NCBI GenBank assembly: GCA_944472155.2
Contig: OX235273.1
Span: 102,074,582 to 102,138,581 of the forward strand
Direction: 5' to 3'
Source of the DNA: Trichobilharzia szidati
Taxonomy: Eukaryota; Platyhelminthes; Trematoda; Strigeidida; Schistosomatidae
Length of the DNA stretch: 64,000 nucleotides
Under the pieces are notes generated by a model that was not told the origin of the DNA, did no database searches, and worked only from the letters and a program-made list of their open reading frames with translations. Position numbers and translations under genes: made by a program. Each line of letters opens with the position of its first letter. Positions within the stretch are counted from its first letter, which is position 1. This document shows positions 22,990-33,249 of the stretch, piece by piece.

Positions 22990-23670
22990 TCAAACTACTG
23001 TTGACATAATAATAATGCCGCTTCAGTGTGTACGAGCTTTCCGGTGTTTTGGAGTGTGGGGAGTGAGAGGACACGAATATGCTGGGCGGAAAAGAACGTC
23101 ATTTCAGCTAAAGAAGAATGGGATAAGTGAGGACGTCAAAAGAAGGATTAGAAGAGCACAACAGATCATCGATAATCTGAAATAAATGTGTGAATCTACT
23201 CACCGCAGGATAAAGAACAAGATCTCGATTTTTATAGATAACGTCAGATCGGTTCTTCTGCCTGGTTACGAGACTTGACACTTCACGAAAATCATTTTTG
23301 CATGTCTCAGGCTTTCATCAACAGCTTTTTCCGCCCTATGTTCATTATCAGACAGCCAACTGGAAAAGATTGTCAGCGGGGAACTTGTCCAACAAATCAA
23401 CCAAGAACTGATGTCATAAAACAAAAATGCCGAAGAAAATGTAAGCTAACTGAACCCACGCTTAATGACACCATTGAGGGATATCACGCCTCAGGCAGAT
23501 CTTTGTTACCTGAGTGGCAGTAGTCGAGTTAGATGTTTGAGGGTGACCCCGAGAAGACTGTATGCTGAGCAGAAGGAGCCTATCAGCAGTCTTAGAGATA
23601 GCCAAAGAGAGAACAGGATGAAATGGAGATTTATTGTTAAAGCTTCATTCGGAACCTAGTAGAATAATAG
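22990..23670 (+). mobile_element. RTE retrotransposon, 5'-truncated
   Basis: Holds the C-terminal RTE order: AGGACGTCAAAAGAAGGATT, a frame with KNKISIFIDNVRSVLLPG-type residues (about 23215-23270), then TTTCATCAACAGC and the terminus ATTCGGAACCTAGTAGAATA with an AATAGTAATAATAA tail. The 74-, 82- and 64-codon frames are pieces of this broken region. Confidence 0.72.
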
Positions 23671-23674
23671 TAAT

Positions 23675-24520
23675 AATAAATTAAATGGCTTTTCACCAAA
23701 GTTTTATAAGAACAAATAATTTACAGAATAAAAGCTCTATGCAGTTTCATCCATTCGTCTATACAATCAAAATTATATAATTATTTGGGTGCTATATGTG
23801 TGAATGTGTGTCCGTCTTACAACGTGGAGTAGATCAGTCGGGAATATCGTCCATTACAATAAAATAATTCGGAAAAGTGAAGAATAACCAACATGTAATT
23901 AAGGTTGTGAAGATTGATGAGCTTAAACTAGTGATTGCGTAATACAAGACAAAAAGCTGTTTAGGAAATTAAGTTTCGATAAGTAATAAGCAAGAAGTTA
24001 AGTACCAAGATATATATGTATATCATTACATAACAGAAGATTGATTACTCTCCTGATTAATTTTCACTATTTGCATAAATAATATTATAACATGAATGAT
24101 ATTTTAAACCGACTCAATATTTCTTTACGTATGAGCATTAATAATTACATCTAATTGCTAAGCATTGCTTAGCATATGAAGTCGCTGAAAAGAGTCTTCA
24201 CGTTGAAACGTTCCTTCCTGTTTCTCTGTCTAGATGAGTACTTTATTATTTCATCTTTCATTTAGTGAAAAATTCTGTTATTCAGTTATTCATATCCACA
24301 CTATGTTCTGTGAAATTTCATTATGAAACAAAAACTACGTATGATTATTATTTCTTTGGAGTACAAGATTTCAAAAGCATATCTCCATATCACACTGTCC
24401 CATGCAATCCTCTTTATTCTGTCCAGCGATTGCCTATTGGCTCTAATCTTCACCTTAAACAGTCTCTTCCACGTCAGCCTCGAAATTTAAAATCTTAGTT
24501 TTCTATTCGTATTTATATGG
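23675..24520. other. AT-rich interval with a weak PLE-tail-like segment
   Basis: At 24174-24200, TATGAAGTCGCTGAAAAGAG and TCTTC resemble the PLE terminal motif (GAATTCGCCGAAAAGAG-type), but helix I is not supported. The 77-codon frame at 24265-24498 has no recognised domain. Confidence 0.35.
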
Positions 24521-24524
24521 AGGG

Positions 24525-24705
24525 CTGGCCTAGGGCGCAGTGTCATTCAATGGTCTCCTCACTTTTGTCCAGTCAACCGCCATTTTCTATGGCGTATTTG
24601 TTGAGCAATAGGTTTTTGGTTTGTTCATCGGCACATTCCCTTGTCGCTAACTGTTTCTGACCGGTTATCCAATCTTCACTGTGGCGCCAGCTGATGCTAA
24701 ATTGT
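24525..24705 (-). mobile_element. RTE retrotransposon internal fragment
   Basis: The plus strand shows TGGTCTCCTCACTTTTGTCC and TTCTATGGCGTATTTGTTGA, GAGCAATAGGTTTTTGGTTT and CTTCACTGTGGCGCCAGCTG, matching the antisense RTE 3' region near 10080-10170 in order. It abuts a plus-strand RTE copy that covers an overlapping part of the element, so the two come from separate insertions. Confidence 0.6.
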
Positions 24706-25385
24706 TTGCGTCAGCTTGCTGAAATGGAAGGAACCTGAAAGAAAAAACCTCTTTTACCTACTTGAGAAGCATCGTTTAAACTACAAGTGGATGGAACTGA
24801 CGAGGATATCAAAGCAAGATACGGGAAAGCAAGACAAGCTTTCACTACTCTCAAGTCTGTGTGGAGGTCAACAGCAGTCATCATGGAAAATAAGATCCGG
24901 ATTTTCAACTCCAATGTGAAGTCAGTGCTACTCACTATACGGATGGATCAGAGACTTGGCGCGTCATGAAAAGCATCTCAAACAAACTACAGACCTTCAT
25001 TAACACTTGTCTTCGCTCAATACTCAATATCAGATGGTCGGCCAGAAAAGATCAGCAACAGAGATCTATGGGAGGGAACCAACCAGGAACCGATTGTGAA
25101 AAAAATAGGCAGGAAGAAATGGAGATGGATTGGCCATACTCTGAGGAAACCATCAAGTGACATTACTAGACAAGCCCTCGAGTGGAACCCGAAAGGGAAG
25201 CGGTGAGTTGGTCGTCAGTGAGAGGGTGACTTGGGGGAGGTGATGTGAAGAGGAGATGAAAACGTGTGGGCAGACATGGAGCCAGGTAAAGACACTAGCA
25301 GAGAACCGAACGCAATGGAGACGCACGGCTGAAGCTCTGTGTTCCTCTAGGAATTAAAGGAAACAATGATAATAATAAGCTTGCT
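24706..25385 (+). mobile_element. RTE retrotransposon, 5'-truncated
   Basis: A close relative of the 3' end at 3955-7045: CTACTTGAGAAGCATCG, AAGACAAGCTTTCACTACTC, ATAAGATCCGGATTTTCAAC, and GATGGATTGGCCATACTCTG, then GCTCTGTGTTCCTCTAGGAA and an AATGATAATAATAA tail. Split frames (67, 60 and 64 codons) give DEDIKARYGKARQAFTTLKS and KTIN-type RTE C-terminal residues. Confidence 0.88.
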
Positions 25386-25389
25386 GGAA

Positions 25390-26205
25390 ATGCTTTTTAT
25401 GCAGCACCAGGTTTTCGATCCATTTAGAAAAGTTAAAAAAGGACGAAGTGCTTCCTCTTCAGCTGCTCATATTCTGTAAGCTTGAATACAAAGAGTTATA
25501 ATATAAATTCAAATTAATTTTATTTATCAGTAGGTACCACTCCTCCAGTAAAACAATTTATAATAACTTCATAGTTAAATAAAATATAAAGATGAAATGT
25601 TATCTTAAATTATTTTGAAATAAATACCTTATAAGAATGAAGTTTCTTGTTGACACAACGCTACCATGGGTGATAATGACAAAAATAACATGTTACTTGA
25701 ATAGTTTAATACGTGAGTATTCATTGGATAACAGGATGTAATAAAACACACTGAGTAGAAATCGGATGATTGGAAAGTATAGATAAACGGAAAACAAGGA
25801 AAACACGGATGCGACCAACAAGTTCGTTTTAGGCACCCACCCACTGAAATGCAGCAGCCTCAGGAAGTCGAAGAAAACTTCTCCTTTGTTGTCTGTCTCA
25901 TTATTCTAAATGCATCTGACGAGTCATTTCGCTGCCCAATAACTACCAGGTGATTTTGGTGGTCAAACTATTTAGTCTCTTAAGCCAAAACCCATGAATA
26001 CGCGTCCAACTAACCTGACATAAAATCCTTCCTATATTTTCTCACAATGCATTTACTCCCACAAGTGGGTGTTAATTTCTCCAAAAAGTTGAAGGTGACG
26101 TATGAGGAGTGCTTATCTATGGGCGGATTGTTTGGAACTCAGAAGCTAATTCCGATGTGGGATACGTTTTGATCGGTGCCGTACTTAACTGTTCATCATT
26201 CTCAC
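25390..26205. other. Nothing recognised
   Basis: The 71-codon minus frame at 25629-25844 has no domain. No repeat relative was identified. Confidence 0.4.
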
Positions 26206-26699
26206 AGCTGAATTACGACTGACGTTCTCCACGAGAACGATGATTCGCATGAACGTGAAGGATAAGCTACCACTGTTGGCCTCATCTATTTGCATCTACC
26301 AATTCGCCTGCTCGTGTGGAACCAGGTATATCGGCCGTACTTAGCGTTCACTATCCAAACGCGTCAACGAACATTTACCTTCATGGTTTTATAAGGGAGA
26401 AAACCGATGCCCCCGCAGCTCGATCCTTGAACATTTGATGGAATCTGGACACCAAGTCAAACCACAAATAAACTTCAAAGTTATCTATAGAATACAAGGC
26501 AATCTTGCTAAAAGTGTACGGATCAAACTTCTCCACATCGCAGAAGCAGTGGCAATTCATCTGCTAAATCCTGAACTCTGCATACAAAAGAAATTCGTTC
26601 ATTCATTAAATCTACAATGGACGTAATCTTTCTTAATTTCAGTCTTATTAATTGTATTATTTTGTCTCTTGCATTTTATTATTTCACATCTTCATTTGT

Positions 26700-26950
26700 A
26701 TTATTATCTACCCCACCCTTTTGTTATCTCTACCCTCATTAACAATGTTGCTAACTCGACCCACGTCCAATTTCTAGTCAACTATATTACGTCATCCGAT
26801 TAACTTACTTAATTTTCAACTGTACTATTCTCTAACCCCACCCTTATTTAATTTTAACCACCACTCATTAACACTGTTGCCAACCTGACCTATTCTGAAT
26901 TCTACTCAATTGTATTACGTCATCCAATTCACTTAATCAGTTTTATTTTA
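26700..26950. repeat. Diverged ~120-bp tandem duplication in PLE tail
   Basis: Two copies (about 26708-26822 and 26832-26950) each run CCCCACCCTT, CTCATTAACA(A/C)TGTTGC(T/C)AAC, then ATTACGTCATCC. The copy at 1480-2560 has one such unit with ATTACGTCACTC near 2409. Confidence 0.7.
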
Positions 26951-27068
26951 TTTTCTATCTAATTAACGTTTTTTTCCAAGCCAAATAATACTTATATTAC
27001 GTAACTACCTAAACTTTATAAATCTAATGTACACACACACACAAAAAAATTGCATATAAATGCTATTG

Positions 27069-27113
27069 TACAGCTCAGTGAATGGATTCGCAGGAAAGAG
27101 TCTCTTCGCTGAA
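27069..27113 (+). ncRNA. Decayed hammerhead-like motif at PLE terminus
   Basis: TACAGC (27069-27074), TCAGTGA in the core position, ATGGATTCGCAG, GAAAGAGTCTCTTC, GCTG (27108-27111). Helix I CAGC/GCTG is perfect and helix III remains; the core has lost CTGATGA identity. Confidence 0.45.
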
Positions 27114-27119
27114 CGCCTT

Positions 27120-27925
27120 CTTTTCTTTTATATGACTGAATGGGGATTTTCAAGTTACTAGTACAAATGAAGCTGAACAAACACTGGCCTCTTGCTGAAC
27201 GTAATTTTGTCTGTTTTATAACATTCATGCTTGCTAATGAAGGTTTAGGGGTAACTATTTTATTTCAGGATTTTTTCACCGCCTAGTATATCGGTAAAAC
27301 ATAATCTTTTTGCTTTGATGAGCAGTGTCTTCACTAGCCTTCGTTTAAAGCTGACTGATTGAGTAGAAATTGTTCAAATTCAGCTTCAGACCAATCGATT
27401 TCTCCTTGTGATAAATTAAGACCTTAGAATGTGCCAACTATCGTACTCTGCAAGTTGATATCTACGCTGAATGTTCTACCATCTTCGTTTCCCGTTGTGA
27501 AATTGCTGCTTCCATATAAAATTGCATATATATATATATTTATATGTAACATAATAACATAGGACGACATAAGTTTGCATTACTCCCTGGTTGTCAGTCT
27601 TCCACTAACTGACTTTACCCGTGATCAAATTTAAAATAAATCAAACTAATTGATGATATATATATATAGATATGCGTATACTGTAACGCCTTGAAATATC
27701 TTATCATCTTTTTTCGTCTTTTGTCATTGCTACAAAATGTTTCACTGGAGCACTAATACCCATTATTAAGCAGAAATAGGTTAAATACGTATTATAACTC
27801 ATTGTACTGAACTTCACACGTTACATACAAATGAAGATAAACCTAAAGATAAAATGCATCCATGTTCCTAGTTTGATCAAATCATGGATTGTTATCACTG
27901 AGAGAAACAAAAGTATACACTGGAC
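27120..27925. other. AT-rich interval
   Basis: AT dinucleotide runs near 27524-27543 and 27654-27668; otherwise nothing recognised. Confidence 0.4.
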
Positions 27926-27929
27926 ACCT

Positions 27930-28230
27930 ATTTCTTTTAACACTGGGAACCTTCAGCAGTAGGCGCCAATGACCCCACTGGAGATTGAACTCGTGAGCGA
28001 ACAACCCAATCTCAACAACTTTGCACTGGACAATTATCTGATGCCAACTATTGACTACAAAACGAAATTGCCTGAAATTTCACTGTGAAATCGTGTCCAC
28101 AAGGGCGTAGGAGTGAGGAAAAGTAGTCGCCTACGACTCTGGCTTTCAGTGGCGCTCGAAATGGCAGAAGTTAGAAATCATAGGTTGGTCATTAGATTTC
28201 GTCCATGTGACAGAATCTCCAATGATTCTC
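27930..28230. repeat. R4/R5 repeat pieces in opposite orientations
   Basis: 27940-28000 shows the complement of the R4 tRNA-like head (CCACTGGAGATTGAACTCG, box B in reverse). 28025-28210 then shows the R5 part in the forward sense (TTGACTACAAAACGAAATTG and CTCGAAATGGCAGAAGTTAG), matching 2655-2790. Confidence 0.45.
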
Positions 28231-28259
28231 TAACTGATATCAATCCACGATTGTACTGT

Positions 28260-28930
28260 AAAATAATGAATCAATACATATTTAAACTTTAACCAGCGTG
28301 GTACCACACTAACTTATAATCTATATATATAGCCAAATTATGCACACCTTATCTTCAACACACCATTTGCACAAATCTTCCGCTTTGTGCTACTTCTGGC
28401 CTTCCCTCATACTGTGTTTCCTTGGGTTATTTTTACGTCTCCCATGTATTTCCACAACTCCCTTTCATTAGCTTTCTCCGACATCAAATCTATTTCCGGG
28501 CTGTTTGATATTTTTGCGGCGATGAATGTCTCTCTATGTATACATACTACTTAATAATCTTATCAGTAGCACACGCCGCATCAGTTTTGAAAAATGAAGT
28601 GAGGCTATTAACTATATACAGATTTGGTAGGAAGAAAATACAACGATTTCAATATTTCCATTATATCTCAAAGCACTGTGTATAGGTGAATATTTCACTT
28701 CAAAAAATTAATTACTTATCCTACAGAAAATTCGTGACATTTATGGATGAAAATACAAAAGAAAAACAAAACAGGAAATTAACTCAATTTACCAATGCGT
28801 TATCATATGACAGATTCTTTAACCATTGTGAAATATAACATGTTTTGCTCTCATTATTTCCGTTTTACCATCTTGTTGGTATTATATTCGGTAACGAAAG
28901 TAATAGTAAGCAGTCAAAGATTTTTCATAT
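28260..28930. other. AT-rich interval, nothing recognised
   Basis: No reading frame or repeat relative identified. Confidence 0.4.
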
Positions 28931-28934
28931 TTTT

Positions 28935-29060
28935 CATTGTCTTCTAATGGTGACATTTGATGAATAATGATCAGAGTAGTGTGGAACTTGTCAAGTGGGT
29001 GTACCTGCATTCAATCCAGTGAATGATGGTGTTTCAACTCCAGGTGAAAAGAAACTATGC
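28935..29060 (+). repeat. Weak R7 fragment
   Basis: AATGATCAGAGTAGTGTGGA and GAATGATGGTGTTTCAACTC resemble the middle and end of R7 at 1210-1410 and 14510-14850. Confidence 0.3.
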
Positions 29061-29064
29061 TTGA

Positions 29065-30105
29065 TATAAGTTTTACATTAGTTTGTCGTCAAACGCTAAT
29101 GAAGAAGGCATAGTTTCTCCGGATGACACAAACTATTATCAGTTGACTTATGATTGAAAACTGTAGAGTCAAAATATTCTCGTTCTTACTAAACAATTTG
29201 GAGGTATCTTAGGGGTTTTAGGGGTAGTTTGGGGATAATCTGGGTATATTCAGGGGAGGGAGAGATGTTAAGCGTTTTGAGGAATTTTGATGCCTTCTCG
29301 CAAGGTTTCTTCAAACTGACGTTACAGCTAACATACCATGATTTTTTGGCATGCGCACAATTCAATGGAAGAAAAGTGAGTGGTTTCGTGTCACCTGACA
29401 ATACACGCTGTTGACTTATTGAGATGAGCAGTTGGAAAACCACTGACGTCAACCACTAGTGTATACTAACCGGACAGAATTGACCTAAAACCCATGTAGC
29501 CAGCTGGATATCATGTGGTTTGAGTTGATTCGAGTCTATGAGTTAAAGCAGTTCATGCACAGTGCTGATTATCTCTGCCGTGAACGAGCTTTAGTTCACT
29601 TCAATATGACTAGCAATCAATACTGGTTGATTTGAATCGCATACAAATATTCATTGCATTTTATCAGTAGTATATAGTGGTAAGCACTTATGCATCCTTT
29701 CTTGATTTCCATTTGTGGTGTCAAACAGTGGTGAAATCCATCCTCGAGATGTGTAAATTACGAAATAACTCTCAAATGGTGAATTCGATTGAGCCAATAC
29801 GATGAAAGTATCAGAGAGTATAGCTAAGAGTGAAAGCTTTCTACTATATCGTTAAATAACACTTTTTAATTTCATATAAGAACACCATTTTTCTCGACAT
29901 TTTCATAGACTCTATAATTTTAACCACTCAGAAAATCAAAATGGGCTTGGACACTATTTTTAATGGAATAGATTCTTCCATCTTGGAAGTCTTCAGTTAG
30001 CATTTTAATTGTTGTACCATTTCCTGGTAAATAGCAAGAAGTTGGGTATTGTGTAATGCTGAATTCGTGGAGGATGTTACTAATGTTGGTTTTACTGTTT
30101 TAGGT
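29065..30105. other. Nothing recognised
   Basis: Open frames on both strands overlap at 29189-29452. Neither has a domain, and the sequence is a G-rich run (GGGTATATTCAGGGGAGGGA) inside AT-rich DNA. Confidence 0.35.
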
Positions 30106-30109
30106 ATCA

Positions 30110-30530
30110 GGTGTCATGTTAAATGACCTCACTATGTAACGTAAAAAACATGTTCAGTCCATTCTTTTATCAACAGCTGTCTTAGCACCAAATGTACAGG
30201 AAGGATTAGCAACACAGAGCTCTAGCAACAAACATATCGAGAGCCTGTTTTGAAACAAATATGAAGAGAAAAATTGAGACGGATCATACACACGCTGAGG
30301 AGATCTTTGAGTGACGTTACACAGTAGGCTGTCAAATGAAAAGAGAATGGAAGCGACAGATTCGACGTGGGTTGGAGGACTATACGGAAGAGATCAAGTT
30401 AGATGGAGAGAAGAGCTTAAAGGCAATTGTAGAGCCAGCTAAAAAGAACTGCAGAGAACGCAGAGTAGTGTACTTGTGCTGCTGAAGCTCCGTATTCCAA
30501 TCGGAACCCAAGGGAATAATAATACGATAA
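30110..30530 (+). mobile_element. RTE retrotransposon 3' end fragment
   Basis: TTTTATCAACAGCTGTCTTA, ATTGAGACGGATCATACACA, GTTAGATGGAGAGAAGAGCT and the terminus GAAGCTCCGTATTCCAATCG followed by GAACCCAAGGGAATAATAAT. It is the same order as other RTE 3' ends. Confidence 0.82.
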
Positions 30531-30539
30531 TGCTAAATA

Positions 30540-31150
30540 TTTCTGTTTTCTATGGTACTGTAGTTATCATTTTAATGTACACATTCAACTTGATACATTT
30601 TTGTCTTGTGTTCTACCGAATTCGAGAAATCCTGTGAAGATAATGTCCTATTTACCAGCCTTATTTTCACCATCAATTTCGAACGTTATTCAACTCTACA
30701 AGTGAATTAATTTCCTGGTGAAATTAATTAACTGACTGAAATCAAATAGAGTAACTCTCAGAATGTTTTCTGATTATCATTTTATATATTTGTCCTGTGA
30801 TTTATATCTCAGTGGAGATCTACAGAAACCTGTTCTGTTCATTTATATCAATGTTTGACATAATCTATTAAAATTAGCATAATTCAAATGAGATTTATTC
30901 ATTCAACAATTAACTGTATGACAACAATAAGGTTGTTGTTGTTCTAGTAGCCTTTGAGAACAATTATTTATGTAGTATGAATGAAATTTTAATCAACTGA
31001 ATGGACGTGTTCACATCAAGTTAATTCTACAGATAAAATTACTACTTTCAATTCATTAAAGAATATACACCCTGCAGAATTAATTAGCTTAAGTGGAAGT
31101 CATCAGCTTTCTGATGTATATAAGCTTTTCGCCGAATATTATGATTCTGT
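30540..31150. other. AT-rich interval, nothing recognised
   Basis: No frame or repeat relative identified. Confidence 0.4.
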
Positions 31151-31154
31151 CTTT

Positions 31155-31395
31155 TGGATTACTTTTCCTATCCCTTTGCATTCTCATTGGGATATGGAGC
31201 TTTGAGCCTTAAGGTTCCATTAGCGGTGGTGTCGTTTACTAGGGGGGTAGGTTTGCTAGCCTCACACCCAACTGTTCCTCTTTGTAAGGTTTACAACTGG
31301 CAGTTAAGGGGAGGCAAAGTTTAATAGCACAGGTCGTCAAGAAATCGAATCCTAACTAGGTGTGTGTTTAGTTGGTGAACGTTCTACTATTTGCC
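31155..31395 (-). repeat. Repeat R3 with RTE-like 3' end
   Basis: The minus strand runs from AACGTTCACCAACTAAACAC through a degraded box B region, ACAAAGAGGAACAGTTGGGT, GAGGCTAGCAAACCTACCCC, to GCTCCATATCCCAATGAGAA and GCAAAGGGATAGG. The last two segments resemble the RTE terminus at 30490-30525 (GAAGCTCCGTATTCCAATCG, then AAGGGAATA). Confidence 0.6.
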
Positions 31396-31689
31396 TACTG
31401 ATAGTTAGTCTTCCTGATTTAATGTCACGGAAATGAAGTAACATCTTAATGCTTCTAATGTGAGACGTTCTTGGTGATATCTGAAACTATTCTGGATGAT
31501 TTGATAGCTTCATTTTGAAGAATGATGATTAAGTTACTAAATATGAGCTGAGATTTTCTAAATTCTTGTTTAGTATTACTTTGATAGAGTTATTCGTATC
31601 ATATAGCGAAACGTCAAAAAAAACATATCGTTTTGGTTTTTCATTCATTAGGAAATACAAAATTCTTATTGTAATAATAATAAAAAAGA

Positions 31690-32350
31690 TAACCACTCAA
31701 CAAATGCAAGCACCAACCACTATCAACGGAATAAATTTTAAACACCTCAATTCATTTATTTATCTAGGCGACATCATCTCAGCTGGAGGCGGCAAGAATG
31801 ACGATGACAAAACCAGTCAGGATCAGAAAGTCAAGAGTGATCTTCATCGCTTTTAGATCAGTCAGTACATCTTCTGCTGTCAGCATACAGATATGATCCG
31901 GATTTTCAACACCAGTGTTAAGTTAATCAGTTCTTCTAAATTGGTCAGAAAGGTGGCGCACGCATCACTGAAAGCACCTCTAATAAACTGCAAACTTTCA
32001 TCGAAAGCCACCTTTTCCCCACAGTGAAGATTCAATGACCAGAAAGAATTAGCAACAAGAAACTGTTTGAATGAACCAACGAAGAATCACATGACTAAGA
32101 AATATGTGGCATACAATGGAGATGAGTCGGACGCACGCTGAGGAGACTGTAGAATAACATGGCACATCATGCAATCACTCGAGTAGAAACCGAATAGGAA
32201 ACGACAAGGTGGATGTCCAAGGGTGACATGGAGGCAACCGTGTGAGTAGGAGAAGAGGCAGTTAAAAGGGACTGCATAGAACAGGGTGAAATGAAGACGT
32301 GCAGTTTGAGCCTCATGTCTCACTGGAAACTCAAGGGAGTAATAATGATA
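31690..32350 (+). mobile_element. RTE retrotransposon 3' third
   Basis: The 96-codon frame ends with ITTQQMQAPTTINGINFKHL and NSFIYLGDIISAGGG, the RTE C-terminal V.SFTYLGSIIS motif. Downstream are IRIFNTSVKL-type residues, GGCACATCATGCAATCACTC and the terminus GAAACTCAAGGGAGTAATAA with an AATGATATAATAG tail. An Smα composite is inserted at that tail (32361). Confidence 0.85.
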
Positions 32351-32529
32351 TAATAGAACGTTTTTGATTGCACACTAGTCAGTAACTAGTGTAATGTGTC
32401 TAGTCCTATCTTCGGTGCAGACTGAATTCTATCAGTAATGTTTGCAATGTGTCCACCATGCTAGGTGGCTAGCCATTTCGGTGCACTGTGAATTGTTGTT
32501 ATTAGATGGTTGGAGGCAATCAGCAGTAA

Positions 32530-32574
32530 GCCTTGGACCTAGGTTTCGTGCAAGTTGGCACTCATCAACAAGGC
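32530..32574 (-). ncRNA. Smα hammerhead with a single core mutation
   Basis: The minus strand reads GCCTTG, TTGATGAG, a GTGC/GCAC helix II, GAAA, CCTAGGTC and CAAGGC. Everything is canonical except C3, which is T. C3 pairs with G8 in the active fold, so activity should be strongly reduced. Confidence 0.85.
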
Positions 32575-32619
32575 GTATCTGCAACCTTGAAGGAACTGAT
32601 GTTCCTTCTGAGATTCGAA

Positions 32620-32690
32620 CCCGCATCACCCAATGCTGCAGTCAGAGACGTTACCACTGAGCTATTCAGGCTCGCGACTGACCTCCTGTA
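32620..32690 (-). promoter_or_regulatory. Internal pol III promoter of Smα
   Basis: The minus strand has AATAGCTCAGTGGTAACGTC (box A) and GCGGGTTCGAATCTC (box B, a perfect GGTTCGAATC-type core). This is the best-kept tRNA-like head among the Smα copies here. Confidence 0.7.
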
Positions 32691-32813
32691 GGACTGTTTT
32701 GGATACTTTTGATCGCACACTAGTCAGTAACTAGTGTAATGTGTCTAGTCCTATCTTCGGTGCAGACTGAATTCTATAAGATGGGACATCAGTACCTTCA
32801 AGGTTGCAGATAC

Positions 32814-32858
32814 GCCTTGCTGATGAGTGCCAACTAGCACGAAACCTAGGTCCAAGGC
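32814..32858 (+). ncRNA. Intact Smα hammerhead ribozyme
   Basis: Helix I strands are GCCTTG (32814-32819) and CAAGGC (32853-32858), 6 bp perfect. CTGATGA (32820-32826) and GAAA (32841-32844) form the complete core. Helix II is GTGC/GCAC closing a 6-nt loop. Helix III is the short ACC/GGT stem. The cleavage triplet GTC ends at 32852. This is a type I hammerhead with a short helix III, as described for the schistosome Smα repeat, where it processes multimeric transcripts. It lies in the inverted half of the composite, so the strand transcribed matters. Confidence 0.92.
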
Positions 32859-32899
32859 TTCCTGCCGATTGCCTCCAACCATCTAATAATAGAACGTGA

Positions 32900-33245
32900 C
32901 AGATGCTTTATGCTAGTTGGGAATGCTCATAAGTGAATATCAAAACGGAATTTTTATTACTCGCCTAGCTTTGGGGATCCATTGAGTAGTTTGCATGAAG
33001 TATTTCTATTATTTTACTAGTAAATGTCAGTCATAAAGTTATCATTCTCACAATTATAACTTGCATTGAATGGATTAACTATTTTGCTTATCAAGTCGAC
33101 TAAAATCCATAGTGAATGTTATAATGTGGATTTATATGATTTTTGATAGTGCCTGTAGATATGGTAACCTTCATCATGTATGTGAAACTAATTATTTTTG
33201 CAATAAGCTGTGTCCATAACCTTTACAAACACCATTCAATAGCTA
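32900..33245. other. Nothing recognised
   Basis: AT-rich gap between the Smα composite and the next RTE copy. Confidence 0.4.
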
Positions 33246-33249
33246 CATG

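Larger units (their letters stand above)
26210..27115 (+). mobile_element. Penelope-like element, GIY-YIG end and tail (lineage A)
   Basis: From 26215 the plus strand gives LRLTFSTRTMIRMNVKDKL-type residues, SICIYQFACSCGTRYIGRT, a stop, SLSKRVNEHLPSWFYKGE, ILEHLMESGHQVKPQINFKV and the closing helix LLHIAEAVAIHLLNPELCIQ up to the stop at 26626. Only one in-frame stop, after YIGRT, interrupts the nuclease. The tail is about 490 nt and has a tandem duplication (26700-26950) and a terminal hammerhead-like motif. Confidence 0.87.
32351..32896 (-). mobile_element. Head-to-head inverted Smα composite with 10-bp target duplication
   Basis: The direct repeat TAATAGAACG flanks it at 32351-32360 and 32887-32896. 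32361-32700 is a complete minus-strand Smα unit ending in GCAATCAAAAA at the left duplication. 32701-32780 is the tail of a second unit in tandem upstream of it. 32781-32886 is the hammerhead region of that second unit in the opposite orientation, stopping at CCATCTAAT. The whole inserted as one event into the 3' tail of an RTE copy. Confidence 0.9.

Noticed and set aside
24525..25385. RTE copy with a 5' inversion, like the Smα composites
   Set aside because: The minus and plus parts cover overlapping regions of the element, and I found no flanking duplication, so two separate insertions are more likely.
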